Shown here: one piece after another, positions 1 to 14,600 of the stretch
Numbering within the stretch: the stretch's first letter is position 1
How the letters are laid out: each line of letters starts with the position of its first letter
Assembly: GCA_035610835.1 (NCBI GenBank)
Contig: CM069452.1
Location: 9,195,109 to 9,259,108, forward strand
DNA length: 64,000 nucleotides
Direction of reading: 5' to 3'
Origin: Ophiura sarsii
Taxonomy: Eukaryota > Echinodermata > Ophiuroidea > Amphilepidida > Ophiuridae
Notes under the pieces: generated by a model
What the model was told of the DNA's origin: nothing
Database searches by the model: none
Seen by the model: only the letters and a program-made list of their open reading frames with translations
Made by a program: the position numbers and the translations under genes

Positions 1-201
1 CGCACCCTGAGCCCCTTCTAAGGGTAATATTTACAGCACCCCATCCAAAATATACTTCCAACGGGCTGGGAGGGGGAGGGGGGGGGGGGGGGGCAGGACC
101 TCCATTCAGGGAGCACATCACTAATTCGTCTCCCATTGACTTTACATGCTTCGCACTGTGATTTCAAATCGCTCTAAATCCAGAGTGCTAACAGTGCAAC
201 A

Positions 202-1861
202 AGCCATAAACTTCCCGAACAGACAAGTCAAGTGATTAGGCCATAGTTTTAATTTGTTACATAGCACAAGTCTCATAATTTTAAGACATATGAAGTTAAG
301 GTCTGGCAATATGAAACCTTAAAAATTAGACAAAAGTATCAATATGAATAGGAAATACCCCGGGAAATACAGCGTGTCCCAAAAAACTGGGTTCAAAAGT
401 TTGCGAGCTTATAACTAACAAGGTAGGAAACATGGATAGTTTATATTTAGGGATATCAAACAAAATATACCTGACCTTAATTGGTTAAACTCTGTGATTA
501 ATCCAATATAAACTTTTTGAAATACAAAGATTTTAATAGAGCGTGGTCAAAACCCATTTGTCCCCCTTTTCAATGAACACCCCGATGTGTTACAATTGCG
601 CATTGTTGTGACTTTATCAAAGTTTTGCCTTTGCATTCATTTTTACAAAGACTTGGGCAGTAAACAAAATTATCGTGGTCATATTGCAATAATACAAGTT
701 CATTATTTACATAAACATTAAAACAAAATGTTCTTTGTTATAGTCCGAGTTATTGTTAAGTTCTTTCGGAGAATAAACCCCATGTCGGGAATACTGCATA
801 TAGCGCACAGTTTCATGCAACGCACGGATGGTTTATTCCTTAAATCGGAACAAATGGGTTCTGACCACGCTCTATTCAAATCTTTGTATTTCCAAAAGTT
901 TACATTGAATTGGTCTCCAAATTTACCCAATTAAGGTCAGGTATATTTTGTTTGATATCCGTAAATATAAACTATCCATGTTTCCTACTTATTTCGTTAT
1001 AAGCTCGCAAACTTTTGAACCCAGTTTTTTGGGACACGCTGTACATGAAAATTGGTGGAAAAACATGATTTTACCTATACTTTTGCAACCATGAAAGATA
1101 AATGTACACTGATTTCAAATAAGGTCTACATTATAAGTGGCCGATAATTCTGATTGAGCACTTTTTTGACAAATGATCTCGTTTCGGAAAAATCAGTAAA
1201 AAAAATCCCATTTTTAGTTACTTTGCTTAAATGTCTATGTTTCTTTCATCTGTAATTGAAAAGGTAAATAGGCAATTGGATTTGAAAGCTGAAACATCAA
1301 GAAAAACTGTGTATTGATCAGAAGGTTAATATCTTGTTCGGTTCTTTAGATATAACAAAAAGAGCAAATATGTGACATTTGACCTTGGCGGCCATTTTGT
1401 TGATTTTGCCCCAATAACATGAATAATGAGATTTCTAAATTTCGGCATAACCGAACAACTATCAGAATTCTAATAAACACAAAACTTTCCTCAGAAGTTT
1501 TAGCTTTCAATTGCCTATTACCTTTCCAGTTACAGATAAAAGAAACAAGCATTTTTAAGCAAATCACTGAGCAATTAACTAAAAATTAACATTTTGCTTA
1601 TTTTTAAAAAACGAGATAATTTGTCAAAAAAGTGCTCAATCAGAATTATTGGCCAAATATAATGTATACCTTATTTCAAATCAGTGTACATTTATGTTTC
1701 ATGGTTTCACCAATTTTCATGTATTTCCCGGGGTATTTCCTATACATATTGATATTTTTGCCAGACCTTAATTTCATATATATTAAAATTATGAGATGTG
1801 CTATATAACAAATTAAAACTATGGCCTAATCACTTGACTTGTCTGTTGAGGAAGTTTATGG
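202..1861. mobile_element. large foldback (inverted-repeat) element with nested insertion
   Basis: The left arm (202-369 plus 1044 to about 1345) reads as the reverse complement of the right arm (about 1435-1861), with a roughly 90-bp loop. For example, CCATAAACTTCCCGAACAGA at 204 faces the mirrored text at about 1842-1861. A separate element at 370-1041 splits the left arm. No coding capacity is seen. The element probably continues into the N gap. Confidence 0.8.
370..1041. mobile_element. 672-bp TA-flanked foldback element (Tc1/mariner-type MITE)
   Basis: The ends are CAGCGTGTCCCAAAAAAC and its mirror, flanked by TA on both sides. The uninterrupted host sequence (GGGAAATACATGAAAATTGG) is readable in reverse complement in the right arm of the surrounding palindrome, confirming the insertion point. 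Arms are about 200 bp and no transposase is seen. The terminal CAG.GTGTCCCAAAA resembles the element at 20219. Confidence 0.85.
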
Positions 1862-1961
1862 NNNNNNNNNNNNNNNNNNNNNNNNNNNNNNNNNNNNNNN
1901 NNNNNNNNNNNNNNNNNNNNNNNNNNNNNNNNNNNNNNNNNNNNNNNNNNNNNNNNNNNNN
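1862..1961. other. assembly gap (100 N)
   Basis: One hundred Ns sit immediately after the right arm of a large inverted repeat. Difficulty in assembling the foldback is a likely cause. Confidence 0.99.
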
Positions 1962-2064
1962 GGATTGCAGACATTCGCTGCTGTTCTGTATGTGGTGGTA
2001 AGTAGTTAAAGTCCATATCAACTAAACAAAGTTGAGCGTCATCTTTTTTAAAGGGGAATTGTTA

Positions 2065-2103
2065 CAACTGGCAGTGGTGGATCCATGATTAAAATTTACG
2101 GAG

Positions 2104-2140
<37 letters not shown>

Positions 2141-2168
2141 GCGTGCCCCCTCTGCCCCCCTATATCCG
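2065..2168. repeat. poly-G-containing fragment of a hAT-like element
   Basis: GGCAGTGGTGGATCCATG followed by a G run of more than 30 and CCCCCTATATCCG resembles the termini of the element at 33486-34409. Long homopolymer, so base accuracy is doubtful. Confidence 0.45.
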
Positions 2169-2177
2169 AAATAAGCT

Positions 2178-2311
2178 GCTTAAAGGCAAAGGTCCTCTCT
2201 GGCTAGTTCACCCAGGGTGAACTAGCTTGTATGTGTTCATTTGGTGACAGAGAAATAGAGTTAAGGTGGAGAAATTTCAACCTTGAGATATTCCCAAAAG
2301 GATCTGGCTGG
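2178..2311 (-). repeat. interspersed repeat R1, copy a
   Basis: It is inverted relative to 25627-25757; both contain the near-palindromic CTAGTTCACCCAGGGTGAAC and the GTGACAGA...TAGAGTTAAG text. It lies just upstream of exon 1. Confidence 0.75.
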
Positions 2312-2568
2312 TAATAGTGGACCTAAGGGTTTAATGGGTAAAGGGTATGGTGGTCATATCTATGAGCTTCAACATCGCCCAAAATTAAGGCTTGTAACTA
2401 CTAGGCAAATAAGCGGTCCACTTATCAAATTTCAAAAGGGCTACATTTTTGATAACAAGATTTTATTTTTCCATCACACTGGTTTTTGAAGGTATTTATG
2501 TATTCATTGATGAATAATGATTTCAATTTTGTTGTCTTTTAACATAAATATTTGTTGTCTCTTTTTAG

Positions 2569-2688
2569 GCCGAGCAAGATCTTGATGAAATACTGATGGG
2601 GCTGATACGTAAACTGACTTGTTGGTCACCCCTCATAGCAGCACTACACACACTTGAACAACGCAATACTCTGATCACGTCTGAAAAG
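2569..2688 (+). CDS. exon 1 (first visible exon)
   Basis: It follows a TTTTTAG acceptor, encodes AEQDLDEILMGLIRKL and onward, and ends at AAG|GTATAG. It has 40 codons, phase 0 to 0, and looks helical. There is no start Met, so earlier exons must exist. Confidence 0.8.
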
Positions 2689-5600
2689 GTATAGTAGACA
2701 AGGGACTAATTATCATAAGAAGCGGTATATAGAAACTAGGTTAATAAATGCGTATGTATTGTTTGAAAGAAATTGGACAAATCATTCGCGCACTAATGTT
2801 GATTAGTGAATAATGGCACGTCCCGCAGGGGGAGTGATATTGTCAACATATCAACATTTGCACAAGTGCATACATTTTTCGAGAAACAGAATATATGCAT
2901 GTATTGACCTAATTCATACACAACATTATACAAACCAAAATTCACAATTTAAGCATATTTTGATCTATGTAATAAGAAATAAAAACATGTTGACAAGTTT
3001 GCTAACACCCACCGTGAAAATCGTCGAGCCCGCAATGCCTGAACAATGAATTAAAACAAAGCCTGTGGTGTGCGTATTGAACAGTGCATACGCAGACAGC
3101 ATTAGACACTTTCAATGCACTACGCATATTTTAGTTTCTTGCTTTCAGATTGGTTCGACACTATTAATTGTGTATGAATAGAAACTAGTAAATGGATGCT
3201 TTTCATTCAAACACTAATGCTGATTACATACTAGCCAGTTGCAGATTGTGGTGATTTGGAGTCACTTTAGTGGACTATGAAACACAAATCACTCACAGCA
3301 ACTCTACAGATCGAGCAACCAGTCGCGCATGAGTGTTGGATTGAAGTCTACTGCAGCGATTCAGCCATAGCGACCTGTCCCAACATCTGGAAAATCGCGG
3401 AGGTCGCCGCTGACTTGATTGCATTCGATTGAACAATAAATGTCTATCAGGAACGACCTTGGTATGTAATCAGCATACGAGGTAATAGACTATAAAATAT
3501 TTAATTTTAATCATTAGACAGAAAAAGCTTGTGAGTATATGATACAGAATAAAAAGCTGACAGGAATTAATTCTTCATCATAATCTATCATTTCTATCAG
3601 ATAATGTGTGATAAACTGTTGTAAATAAAGTTGCTCATGAACATCAGATTCTAAATCATACTTTTTACTTATTATTTAAAATATGCAGGTTGCACTTATT
3701 GAGGGATTCTATCATTTGTTCCGACGAATCCTAGAAACACCAAAGGATACAGGTTAGTATTACTCTTCACTCGTTTCATGAGGCACACTGGGCTATGTTT
3801 CATTGTGGCATAACGGTGGCAGGCCTCAAATTAATCGAAGGCATCGAAGGCAATTGCCTTCGATGCCCCACCTAGTTGCCTAGATGCCCTCCATTTCTGG
3901 CTATTTTTACTCCATTCAAAAGTACATAATTGCCTTGGTGCCCCTTTCAAATTGCCTTAAATTGCTTGCCCTTTTCATTTCTTTTCATTTCTTAACTTGA
4001 GGCCTGAACGGTGGCAATAGTGGTGTTGTATTATGTTTTCACTACACACTACAATGATTTCCATTGTACTATTTTGAACCAACAAGGACATGAGATTATG
4101 GCTTGACACTTTCCATGTGGCAGGCATCTCTGCAGACGACATTCCAAAATTTCACAAAATGTTTCAAAAATGTCAACATTATTTGAATTCATTACTATAT
4201 TTGGAATAACCATGAGAAATGCATTGAGTATAAGTACAGTAAGTACAAACATGCTTAGTATTGGTTCAGTAATATTTGAGATAGACCTTAAAAATTTGGA
4301 ATTGGTAACACTAATAGCCGCATGGAAAGTGTTAAGAATGGGAAAAGTTCATGATTTGAGAAAAATTTAGTGGAGATCTTGAAGCAGAGGGGACACATAA
4401 GGGATGCACCATTTGATTTTCAGGTGGGGCATGGAAGTTGGGGTCGGGTGGAATTGTGTTTTTTTAGGTTTTAATGTTTTTCTTTACATTGAGTTGGGCG
4501 AGTCAGATTTCTTTTTTTACTCAGCAGTGGGTCAACTTTTTTCTTCTTCCTGGTTGGTGGGCAAAGTTGTTTTGTCCTGGATAGTGGGTAAAGTGGTTTT
4601 TTTTAGAAAACTTCCATGCCCCCCCCTGAGTATCTAACGGTGTGTCCTTAAGAAGCAGAGGGGATGTCATAAGAACAAACAGAGAATTAGCACATACACC
4701 TTCCACAATGTCTGTGCCTCCAGGACTATAATACCCAATGTTAACTGCTGATCCCACTAAAGCTATTAGTCAATGAACATATCTCTATATCTATTGCGCT
4801 GTCTGTACTGACATTTAAATAAATATCAACCAAACTTCCAAAATATCATTGGTATTGGCCAGTCAAATATGAATTGGAAGTAGACTATCATCTCGTAATC
4901 AGTGTACTGGATTGGACAGAAAAGTGATAGTATTGCATTATTTTGCCATCTCTTTAACCCCTGGGCACTACCGGCCTATCTTACAGTGGTTCTGATTGGT
5001 TTATTGCAAGATATACTCATTTGAATAGCCAATTAAAATGCAACTTGTAAAATGTTTCACTCCAATCTTTATCAGGGATACAACTATTGTAAAGATGTCT
5101 CTGATTGGTGCAATAAATGATGTGTCTCACTCTATCTTTCTGACCAATCAGCCTGTAGTTCTCATGGGTTAAACAAACCAATATCTCTTTCATCCTGTCT
5201 ATTTTTGGTACAGGTGAAGGTGGAGTTAGTGATCATCAGGTATTTGAATATTCAGCAGAGTGTTGGTCATACCTAATAGAGACATGCGAGGTAAAATAAA
5301 GATGATGATAGTCTAAGGTCCGAAGTTTACCGCTTTGTAACTGTCGAATTCCGCGTTTTTCTGCTTTGTAAATTTCCCCAAGAAAGCTTAAAATGTACTT
5401 ATTTTACGATCTATAAAACCAAAATAAACATACTTTACACAGAAAAACACATCATTTTTAGGTTTTATTACGTATCATTTTTTAATATTTATATTGTTTT
5501 ATTCAAGACTATTTATAAATTGTGTGTTTTGGACATTTTTTGTGCATTTTTTATTTCTTCTTCTTTTCATCAAAATGTCGTTTTCCGTGTTTAACCTCAT

Positions 5601-8600
5601 TTTCGCGGAAATTCCGCAACGCGGTAAACTTCGGACCTTATGATAGTCTTCTTACATGGCAAATATAGGCATATGTTTAATTATAATTACATACTTACGA
5701 ACCATTTGATAACAGTGAGTGGAAATGTTGGTGTTACCTTTATGTAAGAGAGGCGGAGTTGGTATTGGGTAAATGACTTCATTGAGCGATAACCAGACCT
5801 GACACTTTTCAGCTTTTTTTTTGCTTTTTTTTTTGTCAGCCCAATGTGAGCTATTTTACCCCAATTTCACACTCAGTGTTCTTTCAGCTTTTTGAAAGCA
5901 TTTTCAGCTTTTTTTCACTGACGGGCAGTTTCAGATCTGAATTATACAGAATAACGCTTATTTTCCCTGAATGAAGTTTTAACGCAAGACCAGTTTTGGG
6001 TTTATCTTTTATGTAGGACAGCATAGAATTAACATAGCACAAAATCCTCTATTGATGGATTAAAGGATTATACAACTTTATTCTGTAATGGGGTCTTGAC
6101 GTTAGACATCTTAATATGAATGTCTTACACCAGGATATACCCAGTTTTGTGACTACTTACATAAAGGTAGATTTTCCAGAGGCTTTTCAAAGAGAAGTAG
6201 ACAAATTGTGAAACAGATTTGGGAAGGAATGCAATACCTCAAAAATGTTTATCCAATCATGCTAATGTTGACCTAAGCATTAAAGGAAGGGTCCCGCAAG
6301 CACAACATTTAGCATTATTTGTTAGAAAAATAGTTATCGAGCCGAAATTACGTAATTGTATAGAACAAAACACCATACTAGTTACAAAAATGAATAAAAA
6401 CTGCCATCACTCAACATGCAATTTTTAAAATTCGCGGCGATCGAAAGTCCCGGTGTCGATGACGTCATGGGTATCGGTGCTCAAATTTGCGCATGTGCAT
6501 TGTATAACTATGACATCATCGACACTGGGACTTTCGATCGCCGCGAATTTTAAAAAGTGCATGTTGAGAGATTGCGGTTTTTATTTGTTTTTGTCATAAG
6601 TGTGATGTTTCGTTCTATATAATTACAAAAGTTGGGCTCGATAGTTATTTTTCTAACATATAATGCACACTTAAATGCTTGCGGGACACCTCCTTTAAGG
6701 CAGTATTATATGTTTTAGGAAATATTTGTTATCTTCATGTATTTTAAACAATTTTATACTTCATGACTGATTAATTGTTTGTTCATGCTTTACCTCAAAT
6801 CCTTATGACAAATATTTCAATAATATAGAGTTGAGTTCATATTTTAGTCTTATCAAGAAAATTTTGTAATTATTGTTCATCTTTTGACTTTATCCCATGA
6901 TTTTTTCAGGACAGCGATGCAGCTACTGAGACATTCAAGGAGATTAGCTTGATGTGTGCCCATACCAATAAGCGTTTAGTAAAGCCAGTTCGTGTAGGGG
7001 CCAATAGCAGCGTATTTGAATCTGATAAAGTACACAAATCTATAGAAGGTAAGCTTTCATTAATTCAAACAGGTTGAGAATACGAAAGTCCAATTTCGAG
7101 GGCAGGTCAAAAGGTTTGGTCACTTGGCCCATATTTTAAAGATAGCCATTCAATTAAAAAAATTAGTTACTTTCCCTTGAAGTAGCAGTCCTTGATGTCT
7201 TTACTTGTTGCATCCTCACCCTCCATTTCTCAAAGCATGGGCGGTGCTCCAAAGCAGGGCTGGAACTTCAGATTTGTTCAACCAACCAATCGGGCAGGTA
7301 ACTCACAAAAATACCTGCCCGACAGAAATTCCACCAGCCAGTATAACTCCCTTACACTGTGAGTTTGAAAAACTTTACCTGCCAGTTGGGCGGGTACTTT
7401 TGCATTTTCACCCGCCCAATGCAAAGGTTACCCGCTATGGGCAGGTGGGCGGGTGTTATTTCCAGGCCTGCTCCAAAGTAGTGATTATCTCTGAATGTAC
7501 TTTGGCTAGGTCTTGGATTCTTGAAAAAGGCCTCCCAGCAATCTTTGATTTGATTGTTGGGAAAGGGCCAGAAGCCGCATGGAGCGAAGTTGGGTGATTA
7601 GGGTGGATGTTGCTTTGAATGGATACCATTTTCAACAAGGTAAGTTTGGGTGAGGCAAGCTTTGTGAGGACTTGCATTATTGTGATGCAGCATGATTCGA
7701 TACCGTCTTTGTCGGCTCCATTTCTCAGGTAGCTGTAGAAATGGGGTTGGCAAATTCTATACAGGCTATATGTCCCCACTAACTTTACATATGAGGGACC
7801 TATGAATGTGGTGTAAAGCATGACATTACACAATAAAGACAGTATTGTCTTGTGTAGCTTGGGCTGCCTTTGATGACAGAACTTATTGATTCGCTCTTGT
7901 ATTTTTAGATATATGAACATTAACCATTTAATTTTACTCCAGAGGGTGCCATGTTGATTGGTCACCCGACAGTGGTAACTGAAGCGGATGTAATTCCAGC
8001 ATTTGATGTGCAGACATTACTGATATGTAACCCAGAAAGGCAACATGTGTCGGTGTGGAGCTCAACTATTGGACCAACGCTGCCAGATAGCAGGTTAGTA
8101 TCAATGGAGGTTGGCAACAGGTGTAGGCGTTGTAAAAACGACCAGAAAACAAGCAGAAATGGTTCTTTTAATAAATGTACATCAATTTCTTTTGCTTCAT
8201 TCCTCCAAAGGATATTTGTAGTAACACATTCCAGCTAGTGTTGTAAAATCTAAGGGATGATACTGACCCATTGACCATTCACATTTTAGAACCTAAAGAA
8301 GTGGCTGGTTTTCTGGTCATAAAAAAGAACCTGAGAGGCCAGGAAAGTGTATTAACATTTTTTTAAACGATAAAGAATGGAAAGAAAAGAAAACTCGCCT
8401 AGCCAAATTTCACGGTCATAATCCAGATTAGTGTTCCAACAGCTTCCCAGAAACTGAGTGTAAAAGGTTAATGCAACAGAAATAAAACAAAATAGTACAT
8501 AAGTAGCTGGATAACTAAATTGTTGAAAATGGACAGACCTGTTCCAATTGGAATCTGCAGGAACAAACACAGGACGGAGCAGAATATGACTACTAAAACA

Positions 8601-11600
8601 AGTCAAACAAGATAAATAATCTACAGTAAAGAAATCTGAAGCTATTTTTTCTATTGCGCAAAGATGGTTTAAATTATTAACAATTGTGTTGCAGACCTAA
8701 ACGAATACATAGCAGAAGTGTACCAGAGTTGAGAATAATGCAAAGGGATTGCCCTGTGTTGCAGTTGTGGCCGCCTTTACAGATAAAGGCCCGTGCAGTA
8801 GAACCACCATGTCTTACCCTGAACAAAGAGAGTAAGTCAAAGTTTTGTACCTTTTGTACCTTTACCTTTGCCCTGTTTTCCTATTTCTATGAAGTTACTG
8901 TTGTATTAACAACAACAAAAATCGATATGCAATTGAGCAAATTTTGATTTTAGCACCGGCCCTGAAAAGGTCACGCCCTACATGTTTTTGTCCTGTTGTT
9001 TGTGCATGCATGGTGAGCTTTTCCTTTCCAGCGCTTCCCTCCTCGTTCGGATTTCGCTGGCTGTTATGTGGCGTTTCCTTTTGTGGTCATTTTGTTTCAT
9101 GACATCAATGCGAGAGGTCAGTGTTGTTTGTGCTGGTGGTGGACAATATTTCACTTTTTGCGTTTCATGCATAGTCTCACAAATTCTAGCAAATTTATTT
9201 TCCGCGTTTTGTCAGTAATTTCCAGGGTGCGGTGGTTAGTGTTCAACAGATTCTGTAGGGGAGTTATAATCATGTTAATAGTGTTTAGAATTTTGAGTGG
9301 TGAAAATTAAGGGCTATTTTTTTGATGCAGATCAGTGAAAATGTTGTATATTTTAGTTCCAATGTTTGAAATGTGATGAATATTTTGAAGTTAAAATAAA
9401 AACACATTTTGAAATGTTTGAACATTTTGAAATTTACCAAAATGTTAACGAAAATTAGAAGAAACCCCCACACATCAGACTGACCCTACCGGAGACGTCG
9501 ATCCACCCGTACAACCAGTTGGTTATTTTTTCATTGCCTTATAAACTAAAATTTAAAGTGTTTGAATATACCTTTCAGAGCAGATGGTTGTCTTCACTGG
9601 ATTCTGCAAAGATGTGAATCTGCCATCCAACATGTATAACCCTTGGTTGAAAAAGACAGAATTGCTTCAGCTTGACACACTGGCTACATGGTGAGTAAAA
9701 TATCATTCATACACTCTATGTAGTGTTGAACCAATCAGGAAGCAGGAATTACAAATACGCGGAGTGCATTGAAAGTGTCCACTGCACTCCGCGTGTGCGC
9801 CGTTCAAATCACGCAGTGCGCGTTTTGTTTTGATTCGTTGTTCAAGATTCGTGGGTGTCGTGTATGAATTAGGTCAATGCATGCGTATGTTTTGTTTCTC
9901 GAAAAATTAGAAAAATCAATGCACTTGCGCAAATGTTGACATGCTCACAATAGCACTCCCCCTTCGGGGTCGTGCCATTATTCACACATCAACATCAGAG
10001 CGCGTGCATTGATTTGTCTAATTTCTCTCGAAACAAAACATACGCATTTATTGACCTATAAATATTGCATTGATTCATACAATTTTCACCTGCATTCTAA
10101 CCACAATATTTGACAAAATCATTGAATGCAGTACACTACCTGTCAAAATGGCATCTTCATATTTCCAGGAAAATTGCATTTTGACTTATTTTGAATTGGA
10201 TTGAAATTGAATTTGCATATTGGGTGAGTTATGAAACGGGCGGGAAAGTTAATCCAGCATATCGTGATTGTTGGCAGTCAATCCTGTGTTCCCACAGGAG
10301 TGGAGATAACATCTCTCTTTCAAAGTGATTGGGCCAGACTTGTCCCTGTTAAATGTTGCTGTGAGTTTGTTACCATTCCAGCACTGGACAATGCAGATAT
10401 TAATTTAAAGACACCTCTGTCAAGAGAAGTAATTAAGGTTAAAGTGTCACAACACGTTGACCACAGTGGGACTCGAACCCACAGCTCTACAATGCTGGAT
10501 TACACTTCAATTCCTCACTTATTGGCAACATATATAGTTTATATGGTGATCATGTTGATCGTGGTTCAGAACACAATTGAAAATGAATGCGTGACCTGGC
10601 AGCAATTTAATTTTGATATCACATTTTGACACCATCTTAATAATAATAATAATAATAATAATCAGTATTTATATAGCGCCTTTTCCAAATGGCTCAAAGC
10701 GCTGTAATTTCGCTGCTGGTGAATCATCAGAATCAGGTCACATCAACTAGGGTGCTGCCAATTTCTAGCGCAAACCTATCCGCACTTAGATTGTAACATC
10801 CACCATTTTTCAATGCAGCTCCCCAAATACCATTGGGTCAAGGAAGTTTTTGATAACCGAATATTGAATAATCTCATATTGAATTTGCTTACTTGATAGT
10901 TTGAAAGATGTGAAATTTTCACCAATTATCAGAGATGATGGTTCCGAAGTCACCAGAACTCCACTGGAAGCTATTGTGGTGAGTTAATAATCTAGAGGGT
11001 TGGCTGGGGGCGGGGGTGGAGGGGATCGGAGGATGAATGGTGTAGCCAAAGGTGGCCTTGTGGTCAGGGTCCAAAAAGTAGGAAAAGGCAAATTTAAACC
11101 TCAAATTTGCCTTTTGTCGGGTATGGGCAGCTGCTCAAAATTAAATAGAACGCAACCTCTTGTGCCTTATGTGTATAAAGGCTGTGCATTTGTGAAACTA
11201 ATAAAGATGATAATTTTAAAATTATGCCTTATGTAAACACTTGAAACCATGGACATAATTCAGAAATATTCTAAAAGATTATGTAATTGTCGTTTTAACC
11301 AATCAAGTGTATATTATGATAAAGTTGAATATAATTTATTTAACTCAAATGCTGCATACATACTGATTTCTCAACAGATATTACTGGATACAAGCTTGTC
11401 AATGAATAGTCACTGTTTTCGGTATGTATTACATTGCAGTTATATCTCCTATAGGTCAAACATCCATAATGCAATTGTATTCCAATTTGTTGAACAGGAA
11501 ATAATGCTTCTTTAAAACACATCTGTTGTCCACTGAACTTGAAATACAATATTTAAAGTCAATATTTTGGGATGCATTGTATCATTTCCACTGAAATGAA

Positions 11601-14600
11601 AATGAAGAGAGAGATGTACATTCTTGTTTGACTGGTGAAATTCAACTACTTATTTCTGTAAAATCAGAGAAATAGGCTGACTATAAGATAGAGTTTGCTT
11701 AAGATGGTACTGTGCTTTCAAAATAACAAAAGTCATCTTTCGAAAATATAATAATCAAATGTAGCACATTCTATCATGTATTCTATCATGTATTCTCTAA
11801 TTTGTCAATTATATTTGCTGATATTTCAAATTCATTAATGGATTGATCATTCACATTTTTGTTTTGATTGTAGGACTACCATGTCCAGAATGGATGCTGT
11901 CAAGGAATTGTTTTACGCCTTTGCAGATAGAAGCATGGCCTACAACTTCCCTCATCTCATTGGCCTGACGTCATTCTCCACAGATGTGGTAGTCAGAGGA
12001 GAATGCAGTGAACTCTTTGTGAAGTTCAAGGTAAATTTGAATTTTTTTTGGTGGGTGTGATCTATGTAACGTAACGCATGTTGCTGTCAATTGCTGTGAC
12101 CAATGGAGGTGTACTGATGATACCCTGGTGGTACTAATATTTTGTCAGTGATGTACTGCTGGCAAAATTCAAATGTATGATGTAGATTTACAGAACTTAA
12201 AACTCAGAGCTTGAACAGGTGTCTTCAAAATTGGAACATGGAGCGCATCCTAAGGATCCGGAATAAAATGACTCAACCACAAATTTCATGCATATTTTCC
12301 TATTGCTGTGTGCATGGGGAATATGAAGCCTTTGAAAACATTATTTGTTTTGGTTAGGGATAGGTTATTAATTGTTTCATGATAGTTCATGGTATGTAAA
12401 TAATCTCATGTTAAAGCCGTCAACATCAGGAAAGAGCCATTTGCAAGTTACATCTATAATAGCATTAACCCATATATTTCTTGTGCAGTTCAGCATGCTT
12501 AGCACCACTACAGTACCAGCAGGGCAAGCAAACAGTGCCGAACAGGTGTTATAAAGTAATTAGCAGGTTGTATGACTGCCACCTCCTAATACATGGGACA
12601 GTTAGGCATAACTTTGGCCACTTATATAAAAAAGAAGTTAAATCCCAACTAAAACTTAGGCGCCATTCAAAAATTAAAGAGTCTTTAAGAATACAAGAGA
12701 GGACTGAATTAAAGTCGCATCAATTGTACTACTTGCAGGAAGATGTTCCTCAAGACCCTCGTTTAACAACATAAGCCTTTCATTGCACTGTAATGTCAAT
12801 GGGAACCAGTAGATACTGGTGACAGCTGGTGACCAAAAACAGTGGTTATGTGATGGAAGTAGAGGAAGCACATGCACTAGACACAGTTGAATGTTGTTGG
12901 GGGTGGGGTGGGTAGGAGTGGGATGGGTTGTTCAGTATCATGTCCACCAGTCACTCCAGAGACAGATAATAGTGTACATTCTTATCACCTAGAATACTAT
13001 GTATAATTTACAACCATCTTATATTGTTTTGTCAGAATGATTTGGAACCTATAGTACCCAAAGGGAATACATCCATATTTGATGCCATTAAGGAAGCAGT
13101 GACACAGCTACAGAAAGTAAAGGAGAAATTCCCAGATTGCAGAAGGTAAACTTCTTTTGTTTTAGTTCAAGTTTGTGTTTTTGTTATCATTTACTTTTGA
13201 CTGGTATAAGCTCCTAGTGGCAAATCACTTCACAAGACCCCTGTTCAAGCCCATAAAAAGGTTCTATAGAGGGCCTGCCACTTTAACATACCAGCCAAAG
13301 ATACGTTGAGTGCTCCTAGATTTCTTGTGCATATGGTTAGTCTGTGGATTGTAGGCCTATGCTTGGGGTGTGAGGGTTGTTGATCAGGCATTTGTGTTAG
13401 TGTTGTATGTGTGGGTTATCAAATGTGAGCATGTGGCAATGCAAATGGTTGTAACGATGAATGTCGAACCTCTTGCTATTAGTTTAAATGTTAAATTTAA
13501 TGTTAAACTTTCATCATGTTTGCTCCATTATTTTCTTAGTATATTTTCAGAGATGTATTTATCTCAGAAAACTGTATTACAATCATCAACTGATGTTTGA
13601 TTTTGCTTAATATAATACAATATTTGTGCAGACGTATTCTGTGCTTAACTGATGGTCAAGATACCCGTTCCAAAGCACCTCCCCTACAGATGGCACAGCT
13701 GTTACAGGTAAGCAGACCAGCATTTCATACTTTTTAATTTTTTTTATTATTATTTTTTTCTTCTTCCCTCCATTCATCTTATTTTTCATTCATATACATA
13801 GTTATATAACATAATAACAATATATCAAACATACTGGTATCAATAAGTTACAAATATGAAAAACATGACTCTACCAGCGAACAGCATGTACCAACAATTA
13901 CCATTTGCATGAAGATAGATGGCTAACGATCATCAATGGCACATGACCGTCGCAGTTGAGTTGACAAACAAAGCAATATATAATATGGGCTGTCATTTAC
14001 ATGTGTTTTACAAGAAGAATATCAAAACCTACTATTTACTCTGTGCTATGTAGGCTTTTCCCAATCTTATGCCACATATTTTCACTGTGTCTCAAGATAC
14101 TAATTCTCCATTTTAATTCATATAGAAACCATTTAAATGCATCAACGTTTTTATTATCAGTGATCTTCATATGTCATTCTATTTAGCATTACATTCAATC
14201 ATACTATCAAACCTGGTAAATGAAGATACAAATGGCTCAGTCATCAATGTTTGCTGACTGTTGCTGTCTTTTCATGAAGAATACGCTGAACCAGATATGG
14301 ATCTTGATGATTAAAATGATCTTTGCATCCAACAAAGAAGATATTCTCTCTATAAAAATGAATATAAGACGATAATAATGAGCATACTAGTTACTAGACA
14401 CCAATAATGTTGTATTTGTATGATCCCAGATTACATTTTCATGAATTGTTGAATGAGAATGTACAGATTTTATTGAATAAAACTTGATTTTACTTCATCT
14501 TCACTGTCATATTTGTTTTGATTTTTGTTTAAGGCGGAGAACATAGTACTAGATGCTATTCAATTACTTGACTTTTACAGTGTAAGCAGTCGGATTGCTG

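Noticed and set aside
1798..2021. Open frames spanning 1862-1961
   Set aside because: They read through the N gap and have no meaning.
7456..7965. 169-codon minus-strand ORF
   Set aside because: It overlaps exon 5 and repeat R3 on the opposite strand; no family resemblance.
10440..10510. tRNA gene on the minus strand
   Set aside because: A B-box-like GGGTTCGAGTCCC is present, but I cannot fold a full cloverleaf. At most a tRNA-derived SINE scrap; a similar weak motif lies near 31148-31168.
10231..10629. 132-codon ORF as a gene
   Set aside because: It lies in intron 7, overlaps repeat-like text, and has no recognisable domain.
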